DNA from: Multifurca ochricompacta
Lineage: Eukaryota; Basidiomycota; Agaricomycetes; Russulales; Russulaceae
Direction of reading: 5' to 3'
NCBI GenBank assembly: GCA_022496185.1
Contig: WTXG01000076.1
Location: forward strand, 93,947-157,946
DNA: 64,000 nt
Part shown: positions 1 to 11,228 of the stretch, piece by piece
Layout: each line of letters starts with the position of its first letter
How positions within the stretch are numbered: the first letter of the stretch is position 1
Program-made: the position numbers and the translations under genes
The notes under the pieces: model-generated
Seen by the model: only the letters and a program-made list of their open reading frames with translations
Told to the model about the DNA's origin: nothing
The model's database searches: none

Positions 1-2203
1 CAGACCTTGAATGCGTCAATATCCCAATACTCATGTCGATCAAGCTTCTCATCAATGGCACCCCACCACATGGGCTGCGGTATGACATCGAAGTAGTCAG
101 GAACCTGCGACTTTGAGATGGGATTCTTGAAAAATCCTTGGCGATCCAATCTGTAATATCATTCATTCAATCATTCCTCCGTGATGTGCCCAACGGCAAG
201 CAAGGAAGGGGGAATGGACACGAACGCGACAATGTTCTCGAATGTCATACGAAGCCCTGCTTCGTGTGCAAAGACTCCTTGGTTGAGTACCTCCTGGACG
301 ACTTGTGCCTGCCTCAACTTCCGGCTCTCGCGTTTGCGACTGAGCTCCGCGAGAGTCCGCACATCGACAAGATCTTTCCGCAAGCGCCTCGTAAGCTGTG
401 CCCCGTATACATGATCCCACCCAAAATCCAAACTGCAAAGCGCGCCACGCACCTCTAGCTTCGCTACTTTCTCCTCGTCCGTTTGAACGCGACTACCCGT
501 CGACGCGGTCCAAGGCTCTAGATGCAGTCTCTTTAAAAGAGGCGCACCTCTACGCGCTTCGCGTTTCAAGCTCCAATACCGACATACCAGTTCGACGAAC
601 TCGGCACGCTTACGGATGGTGATTTTGTTGATGTATTGGAGTATGCGGGACAAGATGAGTGCAGGCACGACGGGAGGGCCAGGTTTGTACGTCTTGGCAT
701 ACGCGCGAGCGGATTTGCTCGACTTTGCTTCGGAGTGTTCCGACCCCGCCTCGGCTCTCAACGCCTCGGCACGGGCCTCAAGTTTTTCGCGCTTGCGGAG
801 CGGTTCAGTACACAAGACACACACAACATAAATTTGCGACGAACAGGCATATGCTTCTCGCAAAAACACTGGAGAGGGGGAGGTTCTAAGCCTGATGAAG
901 CCTTCATCGGCATCAGAAACTTCTCCTTGCGCGCACAGGTAACATGATATGCCAAGAAACAGGAATTCTTGCTGCATTGGATGCAGGCCCCTTCTCTGAT
1001 GTCGCAAACCGAGCATTTCTGAGGATTTTCAACTGAGAACAAAACACATAAAACGTAAGGGTCCTCCAGACAAACCAGTTTCCAACGTTGCTTTGATATC
1101 CGCTCAACTCCGGTAATTGGCTCCATGAAGACCTCGTTCGCAACGCGGGTCTCCGGAATCCAAATCGCGCAGAGCAGGTGAACCCATTCGCCATGAACGG
1201 TCTGCTTGAACGCGCCACCCTCGTTCGGGCAGAGAAAGCAGGACTAACGACAACGACGAACGACATGTCTTCATGAGCCTTTCTTTCAACGCGCCCCGAA
1301 AAAATAAAATAAACGTACCACAGGGTTCTCTGGCGACACCGTACATTTTCGACATAACCACTGCCCTTCTGGAATGTACGGAACGCCATAGCAATCTTGA
1401 AAAAAAAAAAAATAGAAAGCCGATACTCAATGATCAAGGATCACCCCCTCCGGCCAGGCCACGCGTGGAGACAAACCTTGATGAACGGCCAAATTGCACC
1501 CGTCGCAGAACACGATGGCATTGGTGTTCTCCCCTTCCGAGTCGTCGCAGATCGCACAAGTAGAGTCTTCCGAAGGCAGCGCTAGATCCGGTTTCGGGAT
1601 ATTCTTCGTCTGCGCAAAGAAACGGAACCAAAATTAGTGAGTCGAGGTAATCAAGGAAGAGTCCATCGCACACCAAGTCGAACCACTCCTTCTCCAACCT
1701 ATCCATCACGATCTCGAATGCCTCATACGATATCTTATCCAATTGTTCCTTTTTTCGTTCAGCATTGAGAGCGTCGAGCCAATCCTGGTCTGTTCCCGAA
1801 TGTGATCAGCGATGGCCACACGGCGAATCCCATAATAGGGAGGAGAGGAGGGAGGAGTAAACCTTGTTCATCCATGTCATATTCGACCTGTACTGCGAGC
1901 TCGGCTTCGAGTGGCTCTAAACCCCTCAAGTTCAGCGCCCACAAGATGCGTTTTAACGCAGTGAAGGGGGCATACCAATGTATCGAATGTAGTGTTGGGG
2001 CCTTTCAAACAAAGAAAAGTCATTGTCTGTACCACCATGAGCGACCAAATCGAAGGAAAAGAAGTATTCACGCGCGCACATCCATAAGAGCGCTGTTGAT
2101 TGTCATGAACTCCAGAGCGAGCAGTTGACCCTTCACCGACAACTTTAACAAACGAGACTTTGGGAAGAGATATGGGAGCTGGGGACGCCACCCCGCGCGC
2201 CAT
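1..2203 (-). CDS. NTO1: NTO1/BRPF-type PHD finger and bromodomain protein, 3' end off the window
   Basis: Scaffold subunit of a MYST histone acetyltransferase complex (NuA3 type), which reads histone marks in the nucleus. Start chosen at the ATG ending at 2203 (MARGVASP...). Spliced exons give an EPL1-like N-terminus ([11 protein letters not shown], then [17 protein letters not shown] and [12 protein letters not shown]). Next is a PHD finger ([20 protein letters not shown], then [17 protein letters not shown]) around 1340-1600. An extended PHD finger follows ([19 protein letters not shown] ... [14 protein letters not shown]) around 760-1220. After it comes the family block [18 protein letters not shown] around 560-620. 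At 1-140 the reading [19 protein letters not shown] then [14 protein letters not shown] is a bromodomain start, so the C-terminus lies beyond position 1. Introns are about 50-70 nt. Family assignment is firm; the NuA3 role is by homology. Confidence 0.85.
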
Positions 2204-2353
2204 TTTATTTATTATGATTACAACTTGGGAGTAGTGGAATGGATGGAACGTCAGGGTCGGATCGGGTCAGGTTGGGTCATCAGTCAGTCAGTCACGGTAA
2301 CAGTCACGGTCACGGTCACACACTACTACACACTCTAGCTCGCTAGCTGCTAA

Positions 2354-5300
2354 TTAGCTCCTCCAGTATTGTGCAATGTCGTGGAACCGATCGACAACTT
2401 TCGTAAAATAAGACGTCTCATTCAAGAGGGTCTCAAAATGTTTCATCGCCTCTTCCTCCGTGAGATCCAACATGAACTTCTCTTGCAATAACTCGTGAAC
2501 GTTACGACCCTTTATGTCAGGAATGTTCGCGTCGACCATCAACGTGACGAGATTGAGAATGAGGTTCGCGCTCTGCCGTAAGATGCTGAACGCCGTGAAG
2601 CAAAAATTCGTGAAGCGCGCATAGTGCTGAGAGTGCGGGCCTCCCATCCCATCGACCATCTCTTTACAAACCTTGACCGCGGGTGGATACAATTTTGGAT
2701 CGTGCCCGAGGATATAACCAAAGTCGACATGGAAAAAATGTCCTGATGCAGTATCTTAGCCTTTACCAACCCACATCGAAACATTGAAGCATAAATTTTT
2801 TTTCTTTTTTTGGGGAGAGGTGGGCTTACCATCCGGAGCGACGAGGAGATTGTCCAGATGACGATCGCCAATGCCAAGTATATAGGTGACGACGCAATAC
2901 CCCGCTTGGATATCAAATTTTTTTTAAAAATACAGATTTCGTGAGTTTCTGGAGGCTTACCACAACTACGAACGAATGTATCGATGACACCGGGATCGAC
3001 GCCGTACGTCCCAACACTACCCTCGTCGGGGTAGTGTGCGCGCATGTAATTAAGGAGCGTCCCATTATCGCTCACAATGCTGGCGATGGTTTTGCTCGGA
3101 ACAAATTCCATCATGCCCTGTTGGGGTCCCGTGGCAAGTACGGGATATGGCGTCAACTTGACATCAAGATTCTCCTGCCGGAGCAGCCTGTCCATAAGTG
3201 TGAACAATTGGATGACGAGCTGATCTTGACGCAAGTCGTCCCCGTCCTTGAACATGATGGGATACTCGGACCCATCCGAACAGCTGAAGTACAACAAGAG
3301 TGGAGACAAGTTGGATTTGAAAATCGAAGCCTTCTCCGGGATGACCCCCACCACTTCAACGTTTCCGTTGAGCGGGAGAGCGAGAGGAGCCATAGAAAGA
3401 AGATTGTTTCTGGAATCGGCGAGGAAAGAGCGTAGCTTTTCGATTCTCTTCGGTCGCGGCTCCTTTTGATTACTAAATTCCTTGGCGCGTTTCGCGAGAG
3501 AGGCGACGAGCTCCGCCTGGCGACCAAGAAGCTCTCTACGTTCCTTTCCGTTCTCTGACTGCAGAACGAAGTTTAAGCGTCACTCGGGGTCAACTGAAGA
3601 AGAGGAATGGAAATAGAGAAGTCATAGTACCTACCTCCAACAAGTGCTTCAGGAAGTTGAAGATGACTTTGCCATACATTTTCCCCATCAGACGATCCTC
3701 CAGAGCAACTTCAACGGTCAAGTACCAGTACAATCTGTAACCAAGCACACGATTATTCACAGCGCGAGTGACCAAGAAATCCGCGAGACCGCTATCGTCA
3801 TACGACACAGCACTTGCTGTCGAACGCAATGACCTTGTGTCACTGGCTGAGCTCTCAAACTTGAGGGCTTGCACCAGCTGTAATAGATATAACATGAGCT
3901 CCTAAGGTGTAGTAGTGAGTCAGGATGTCCGCCACTGTACGAGGTGCCACACACGTACGTCGTCGTCTGCTCTCGCTAGTTGTTTCACTGCAAAAGCCCG
4001 CACACGGGAGTCAACAGTGCCAGGGCCTAGAAGCTCTAGCGCGTCATCTGTATCGATCTCCGTCCACATGGGAAGTAACTCTTCTACAGCCTGCTTCACT
4101 TCCATTGGGTCTCGCCATGTCACCGATTTGACGAATTTGGTCAGACCTCGCTTGTCGCGCGTAAGGTAAAAGCGGTACTTCCACACCAGGTCTTTCTCCT
4201 CTGAAGTCAGGACTTGGCTCGGCGCGTAATTCAAAATTATCTTTTAAAGATTTAGAAAAGGAGTTCAGGATCTCCCTTTTTCTTTACCCGCGAAAAAAAT
4301 ATGGAACGTACCCCGAGCTCATCACGCAATTTAGTGTTGGGCTTCAGCTCGCGGTCATAGGGACTGCTACGGTGACTGCGCACGAGGCGACGGTGTTTAT
4401 CTTCAACAGGATTGTCCCGTAGTACGTCGGAATCTACAATGGCCCACATGTATGTGTCGGCGTGAAATGATGGGGGAAGGAGAGGAGGTATCGCCGTATG
4501 TGTCGTGGGCGGCGGGGCGGATGGTTGGGAGGCCGAGGCCACAGCTTCCTGTCCGCTAAAAAGTCAACATCACGCGCAAGGAAAGAAAAAAGAAACACGT
4601 ACAAGCTCGCTGAATATAATAGGGAAGTCGAAGCGTGGCAAATCGATATAAAGATACAAATTGTTCGACTTCTCAGTCTCCATCTTGAACTCTGTTTAGC
4701 CGGTGTGTGCAACGGGGAAGAGAGGGGTCATATATGTTCACCCACCGCGTGAATTTCTGACATCCTCCGGAAAACCAACTTGTCGAGCCATTCCGACTTG
4801 GGCATATCTCCCCGCTCGTGCTTCTTCACTAGCTACAATAGTTGAATGAAGAGCAGAGGAGACTAAGTTCTACTTCGAATACGGGATAGACAAAGGGGGG
4901 GAAGGGGGAGCGCTGTCGCACCTTTTCCAACCTTCCCATCTCATCTCTAATTCCTGACTTGCTCGGAGTCGTAGTTTCCACGCTTCCATCGGCTTCCTTG
5001 CCTGGCCATAACAACATTCGATGTTTTCCCCTCCTCAACGTCCTACCAAAACGTAAACACTATCCATCAACACCTAAGTCAGCACGAGCACGAGGGGAAA
5101 ACAGCACACCATTTCTTGCTGAACAGCCTGAAAGTCGTGCCGCCAACAGGCACCGCTGCGCGAGGCCCGGCTATATCCCATACAGTAAACGTGATCTGTG
5201 AGCTGAGCGGGAGGTCGCAATAGCGAATCGGTAGTGTGATCCACTCGTTCCACCTGGTTTCAAGAGAGGTGAGCCGTTGATGTACCGCGAGTGAGGTAGA

Positions 5301-5715
5301 ACACTAACGTATAGCTATTCTTGAAGGCCTTGTAGGATGTCCGGAATGGGATGGTAAGTGGCTTGTTGTCCGCAAGGAGTTGACAAGTAACGTAGAGGTC
5401 TGAGAGGGTACTATTCAAGATGTCAGGTCCCGCTGGGGAAGGGACGGGGGGAGGGGCCAAGAAGCAAGTAAGGTAAAGTGAGCGTGAGCGTACGGGGATT
5501 GAACACCATGGAAACGCAATTCAGGTTTTTCTATGAGTTCTGTGAGGGGTCGAGGATGGCGTGTACCTTCTAGTTGAGATCTGTATGATGAGTGAGTTAG
5601 TTAGCACATCGCATCAGGGGGGGATAGAACGAAGCGCAGACATTCGAAAAGTAACGGGAACTTTGAGATCACAAGAGCGTCCGAAACTGAAGTCCTCCTT
5701 GTTGTCCTTGTCCAT
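2354..5715 (-). CDS. VPS34: Class III phosphatidylinositol 3-kinase Vps34
   Basis: Phosphorylates phosphatidylinositol to PI3P for endosomal sorting and autophagy, as catalytic subunit of the Vps15/Vps30 complexes. The ATG ending at 5715 gives [20 protein letters not shown], the usual C2-domain N-terminus. The C2 region continues through [20 protein letters not shown] near 5400. The helical accessory domain lies at 3900-4240 ([38 protein letters not shown]). The kinase domain covers 2354-3430 with [17 protein letters not shown], the catalytic loop GIGDRHLDN and the metal-binding DFG ([13 protein letters not shown]). It ends in the family-typical [10 protein letters not shown]. There are about ten short introns. 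Downstream of argininosuccinate synthase on the same strand, 150 bp apart. Length and domains look complete. Confidence 0.95.
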
Positions 5716-5864
5716 TTTATATTGACAGTTAAATGAAAGATTGGAGGAGTGAGCCCGCGTTGAGGCCGACTGCTGACACTCGGGTAATTCGGGATAAGGC
5801 GGGCCGGGTCAACATGACGATTTCTATATAGTACAAATACATGACATGGTACTAATGGCAGCGC

Positions 5865-7614
5865 TCAAACACGCGTGCCATACACATCCTTAGGTTCAAC
5901 ACCAGACTGTCCCTTACGGGTGTTCGCCTGTGCCCATCTAATTACAAACGAGTATCAGTATATCAATCCAGTAATAACAGAGGGGGACGTACTTTTTGAT
6001 TCTGATGGACTCGATCTGGATGAAGCCCGTCGTGTCAGTCGGTTCAAAGCCTCCCAACACGTCCATAGACGATTGCTGTTCATCATATAGACCCTAAACC
6101 AGATCATCAGCAATCAATCCCAAGGCGAACAAACCTCACCCCTTTCCGCGCGGCTTACCTCGTCAGACGAGCGTCCTTCGATGATCACGTTACCCTTGTA
6201 TAACTTCAACCGGACGACGCCATTCACTGTGCGCTGACTCGCGGGTATAGCACTCGTGACGAACTCGCGTTCCGGAGTGAAAAAATGACCGTTGTACAAG
6301 ATGCGGCCCAACTCGATGGTAACAAACTGGTCGCGAAGTGCACGGACGTTTCGATCGAGCGTCAACCCCTCCAGATCGATGTGCGCCTCACGCAGGATCG
6401 TGGCACCAGGAGACTCATAACACCCTCGCGACTTGACGCCAATGAAGCGGTTCTCGACAATGTCGATGCGCCCGATGCCGTGCTTACGGCCCAATGAATT
6501 TAACGCAACGAAGATGTCGACAGCGTCCGTGTGCGTTTCCGAGCCCGCGGTCACTTTCACCGGTATTCCACTCTTAAACTCGATCGATATGGACTCGGGA
6601 GTGGCGGGCGCATTTTCGGGAGAGGAGGTCAGCCTCCACATATCAGCAGGCGGCGTGGCGTTAGGGTTTTCTAAGACTCCAGACTCGTAAGAGATGTGGA
6701 AAATGTTCTCGTCTGTCGACCACGACTTTTCAGCCGTCTGTTGAACGGGGATCTGCTTCTCTGCAGCGTAGGAGAGTAACGCCTGACGGCCCGCGAATCG
6801 TTCGTAAAATTCTGCGATTAGTTCACAACATCGTTTGAATAGAATCCAGCAAATTTGTACACAAGATGTACCCACTGGGGATCCGCCACGGTGCGAGCAC
6901 CTTGATATCGGGTTTGAGCCCGTAGAAGGCAAGTTCAAACCTGACTTGATCATTTCCTTTCCCTGTACACCCATGAGCCACGAAGCTGGAAGTATGAATG
7001 TTAGATTCTAAAAAGTATTTAAAAACAGTTGGAGGTGCTTACTCGCATCCCTCCTTGGCGGCAGTGGCGATCATTCCGCGAGCGATGACAGGACGTGCTA
7101 AAGAAGTTCCAAGAAGGTACACGTTCTAGTTGAAAATGAACACTGTCAGATAAACGTCATGTCTCGCGAAAGGGCAAATTAACCTCGTAGATGGCATTAG
7201 CTTGGACTGCGGGATAGATAAGCTCGGTCACGAACTCGCGCTTTAGATCCTGCGTGCGGTTCACTTAGTTATTCCGCAATATGAACATAAACATAAACAG
7301 TCCCGACGAACTTCGAGATAAAACTTTTTCGCTCCAACACCAAGAGCTTTTTTACGAGCAGCCTCGAAATCCTTCATGTAGATATATGATTAACAGCCCT
7401 CTCGTGGATTGTCAGCCATGGCCGCTCACCTCCTCTTGACCAACGTCGGCCATGAAAGCGTAGACTTCATAACCTTGTTCAATGAGCCACGCGAGGATGC
7501 ACGAAGTGTCTGTGAAATGTCTCAGCCTAAGCTCCAGGGCTATGTGCGATCGCAGGTACGCTCACCAAGGCCACCAGAATAGGCCAGGAGAACGCGACCT
7601 TTGGAAGCAGACAT
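5865..7614 (-). CDS. ARG1: Argininosuccinate synthase
   Basis: ATP-dependent condensation of citrulline and aspartate to argininosuccinate, the penultimate step of arginine synthesis. The start ATG ending at 7614 opens [16 protein letters not shown], the conserved P-loop-like ATP-binding motif, split by an intron before DTS. The next exon has [24 protein letters not shown]. The long exon at 6150-6850 carries [21 protein letters not shown] and [18 protein letters not shown], family signatures of the citrulline/aspartate site. The C-terminus is spliced: [20 protein letters not shown], then an intron opening GTACGT near 5990, then [12 protein letters not shown] and the stop at 5865-5867. At least seven introns. 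It shares a 404-bp divergent promoter region with the RidA gene. Confidence 0.93.
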
Positions 7615-8018
7615 TACTATTTGTTCTCAGATTTTTTTATGGGGAGGGGAGGTGTTTTGGTTAAGTTGTGGACGAGTTCCGCATTTTAACTCTCGAGGCG
7701 GGAGATAAAATGGTGATCAGCTGATAGATTATGATCTATCAAATTAATGGTAGTACAGGATTCCCTGTTCGCTGTCATTGTCATGTGTGTGTGGAGAATA
7801 GCTGCGACGTAATGTCAGTACGACATTTTAGTTAATTTATGTTTCTAAAATCCACCGTGTCACAATAATTTTGGTTTAGCGTAACCAGTCAAAGTACAGA
7901 GACTTCACAGCTCAGGGGCAATGGATTTCACACAAAAAGTCATGCGGCACACCAGCGCCTTTTCATTTAAATACTCTCACATCCTGGGATCGATAGAGCT
8001 TTTCGCAACAAATCCGCC
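7615..8018. promoter_or_regulatory. Divergent intergenic region between ARG1 and RidA gene
   Basis: The two start codons face away from each other across 404 bp with no coding signal, so both promoters must lie here. It is AT-rich, with no TATA box at a convincing distance. No GCN4-type TGACTC site was seen by eye. Confidence 0.5.
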
Positions 8019-8660
8019 ATGACCAAAGAGATCATCTTCACAGAAGACGCCCTTCCGCCGCTGCCCATCTATTGTAGGCACAAGCTTTATCTGATCGATA
8101 CAGTGTAGATCTGATCAATTCAATGCAGCGCAAGCTGTCGTCTCAAACGGTACCGTCTATGCCTCTGGGAACATCGGGATTGATAGAGAGCTCAGGCTAG
8201 TGGAGGTGTCGAGGATCAGACAGTGAGTTCGGTGGATTTACTGCTGGTATGGTATTGCAGTCTGAAGACCGATTATATTTACAGCGTGCGGCACTTCAGA
8301 ATTTGGAAAAAGTTCTGAAGGCATCTGGTTCGGGCTTGGAGCACATAGTAAAGGTGAACATCTATTTGAAAAACCTGGCCCGGGACTTTAAAAGTATGAA
8401 TAGGATCTACTCTGAGGTTAGCAGAAGAGGATCGAAAAGTTTGCGGTTGACTGATTGATAATTCCCCCCCTTTCCTGCAGTTTTTCGAAAAGGGGAAATT
8501 CCCGGCGAGGACGTGTATCGGAGTTTCTGAACTTCCTCTAGGAGCGGATGTGGAGATCGAGTGTGTAGCTGAAGTTGTGGAAGAAAAAAGAACTAAATGG
8601 ATGCCTCGGATGGATGGAGGTCAGTGGCAAAGTAGTTTGTGTATGTGTCTATTCACGTGA
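8019..8660 (+). CDS. RidA/YjgF/UK114-family enamine/imine deaminase
   Basis: Hydrolyses reactive enamine/imine intermediates such as those from threonine and serine dehydratases, in cytosol or mitochondria. Four exons fit: 8019-8073, 8129-8205, 8261-8416 and 8481-8660. Spliced product reads MTKEIIFTEDALPPLPIY, SQAVVSNGTVYASGNIGID, LQNLEKVLKASGSGLEHIVK, NIYLKNLARDFKSMNRIYSE and FFEKGKFPARTCIGVSELPL. The Arg of FPARTCIGV is the conserved substrate-carboxylate-binding residue, and the NGTVYASG and LGADVEIE blocks are family hallmarks. The C-terminus extends slightly past the usual VEIE(A/C)VA end, to the TGA at 8658. Close to the usual family length of about 130 residues. Confidence 0.88.
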
Positions 8661-8899
8661 CGTTACTGTAATATAAATATGACTAAGCGTCGCCTCTGCT
8701 GAACTAAAAGACCTACTAAAAGACCTACTGTAGACCTTTCCTTACTTGACTTGACTTGGGGACGGACGCTAACCTTGACTAGACCATCACGTTCTCCTGA
8801 GTTAGTGAGCCCATTCACAAGTACGACTAATCATCGCTTCTTTGTGCTCAAAATATGCTTCGTCTTATCTCATTTAGCACCCGTTTAATCTACGAAGCA

Positions 8900-10880
8900 A
8901 TGGACTCAAACATGACAGCTCCTCCTCGCACCCGACGATCCTCTCATAGACGCGAGAATCACCCTGCTGGACCTGATCGCCCTCTCTCAGTAAAGAAGCA
9001 GCACCGTGACAGATCCCGCGAGCAGAATCGTCACTTGTCTGATGACGACGACGTCCCTTCCGTCAGGGGCGAAAGACATCGTAGAAAGAAGAAACACCCC
9101 TCTTCATCGTTGAATCCCCCTCGAGCTCTGGTATCCGCTCGGGATTGTCTACTCCCGATCCATTTTCGGAACGCGCGCACAAGTCTCACAAGCAAAACGG
9201 AATGCTTCACGGTCACTCTCCGATGCGCCTTCCAACGTACCTCGCACTGTACCGCGTAGCAAGAGGGATGTGTCCCATGAGGGGAAATACCCTCCAGCCA
9301 GGACATCAAGCGTAGTTGCACCATCTGACGATGAAGCGGCGTCCCAACCCATCTACACTGGACCTATTGCCGTCATGGAGTTCAATAAGATGAAGAAAGA
9401 GCTGGAAGTGCTCAAGAAGGTCTGCTTGTTTTCGCTCCATGATATATAAGACGCAGTTCACCGAACCTACCTAGCAAACGACTGCTTATAATAAGACTAT
9501 TGAGAAGCAGTCAAATGTGCGTGGCTCATTTTCCACGTTCCGCGCTCCCTACTTCCTGACGCCCGTATCAGACTATCTTGTCTCTGGAGAACCAGTTACG
9601 TTCAATGAGTCGGGTTCGTCGCGTCAACATTACCTTCATACCCCAGTGTCTCACTTTTTTTATTTATTTCTCAATTACAGGCTCACAAGGAGCAGCTATC
9701 TAAGATAGAAGTGTTGAAGACGAGAACCAAACAATCAGACGAGGTACACCATCCCACAATTAGAAGAAGAAAAGATCACCTGCTGACAGTTGTTTAGCTG
9801 GCATCCAACATTGAAGGAACTTTACAATGTCAGATTTGCATAGACACACTTACTAAGCCTTTCGCGTGAGCGAGGTCCTCAGTTTAATCGCCCTCATCAT
9901 ACTCAAGCTACTGTTTTCACAGTCTTTCCCCCTGTGGTCACGTTCTCTGTCAGGGATGCCTTCAAGATTGGTTCCGTAGTGCCCCCGTACCCCAGGACGA
10001 AATGGACGTTGACGAACCTTTACCACTTGTTCTTCGCAAAAAGACATGTCCATTTTGCCGCTCTATCATTCGGTCCCGTCCGCTTCCTCTCTTTGTCCTC
10101 AAGAGTCTTCTCTCGATCCTCTCAAAGGGAAAATCAAGGGATGCCTCCGGCTCGTTACGACCATCCCCTCCTCCGGACCTCGAAGACCCATGGGCAGAGA
10201 TTTTCCCCCCTTTGCGAAGCGACTCCGACTCCGACGCGCAAGATGATGATGACGAGGACTATTCCGAAGACGATGACGATGATGACGACGATGACGGTCA
10301 TTGGGGTCCATTTGACGTCACATATGACGACGACGACGACGACGACGATGATGATGATGATGAAGGAGACGGAGACGAAGGAGACGAAGAAGATGTTGAC
10401 GTTGATGTTGATGATGATGACAACGAGCGATTGCAGGAATACGATAACGCCTCGAACGACGAATACGAAGGCGAATGGGTCATGCCCAACTGGGAACCGC
10501 CCATTCATCGCAACTCAAACTCGGACCCTCTCGACCCCGACCCCGCCATCGACACGCTCCTCAGGCGCGGAGCAACGCGCGGCATGATCGAATCCTATGA
10601 AATGGAGTACTCACACGATGAGGGACTAAGCCTTTCCGTCGACGATGGTATCGTCCTTCATATCGGTTGGAATCTCAACCTCGCCGAAGACGACGGGGAC
10701 GGTGAACGTTTCGTAGCCTGGTGTCTCGAGGACCTGGAGGCTCGGTCCTATCGATGGACCTTTGTCGATCACGACCACGTATATAGACTCGTACGGTCGG
10801 ACGCCTTGGACGAGTACGCCACGACAGATTCGGAGTGCTGGATCGGGATCGAGAGCGGCGAAGACGAAGGTGGCGCTTGA
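8900..10880 (+). CDS. RING-finger E3 ubiquitin ligase with Asp-rich region
   Basis: Likely E3 ubiquitin ligase of unknown substrate. Start may be 8900 (MDSNMTAPPRTRRSS) or the in-frame ATG at 8855. After a basic, Ser-rich N-terminus comes a short coiled coil (FNKMKKELEVLKK ... EQLSKIEVLKTR). The RING has CQICIDTLTKPFA, an intron at 9867-9921, then LSPCGHVLCQGCLQDWF and, after a spacer, KTCPFCRS near 10050-10065. From about 10225 to 10440 is a long Asp/Glu tract, then an ordered-looking C-terminal segment (IDTLLRRGATRGMIESYEME ... TFVDHDHVYRLVRSDALDEY). Between 9110 and 9220 the frame changes twice, each time where one C (run 9116-9120) or G (9211-9212) seems missing. RING plus acidic region recalls yeast Psh1, but this is only a resemblance. 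Confidence 0.75.
10235..10440 (+). repeat. GAC/GAT triplet-rich tract coding poly-Asp
   Basis: Imperfect GAY/GAR repeats within the RING E3 gene encode runs of Asp with some Glu. The complementary strand is open and gives Ile/Val-rich shadow ORFs, which are not genes. Confidence 0.85.
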
Positions 10881-11228
10881 AAGTAACCCGCCCTGTTTTT
10901 TTTTTTTTTTTATATATATATCTTTTCTGGGGGAGAGAGGACAGAAGGACAGAAGAAGTGAAGAAAGGTTGACATTGTTATATAGTACAGCTACACTACA
11001 CAAATTGAACTGGATAAAACTGGATGATAAAAATAAATTTCCTATCATATACCGGTGTGCAGGCGCACTCATATGATTATATATAGAGAGCGGCGCGTTG
11101 TTGTTCTACAATACGAAAAAGTGCTACACTAATTTAAAAAAAAAAAAATTGCGAATAGATGGGGGAGAAACATTTGAGTTCCCTTTAGGAAATTATTTGA
11201 ATCCCCCACAGGGCAAAAACGAAAAATA
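10881..11228. other. Convergent 3' region between RING E3 and DOA10 genes
   Basis: 348 bp between two stop codons. It holds a T15 tract followed by TATATATATA at 10896-10921 and an A12 tract near 11137-11148, as expected of two opposed terminator/polyadenylation regions. No gene seen. Confidence 0.5.

Noticed and set aside
10155..10508. Minus-strand Ile/Val-rich and Ser-rich open frames
   Set aside because: They are complements of the Asp triplet repeat in the RING E3 gene; no initiation or splicing context.
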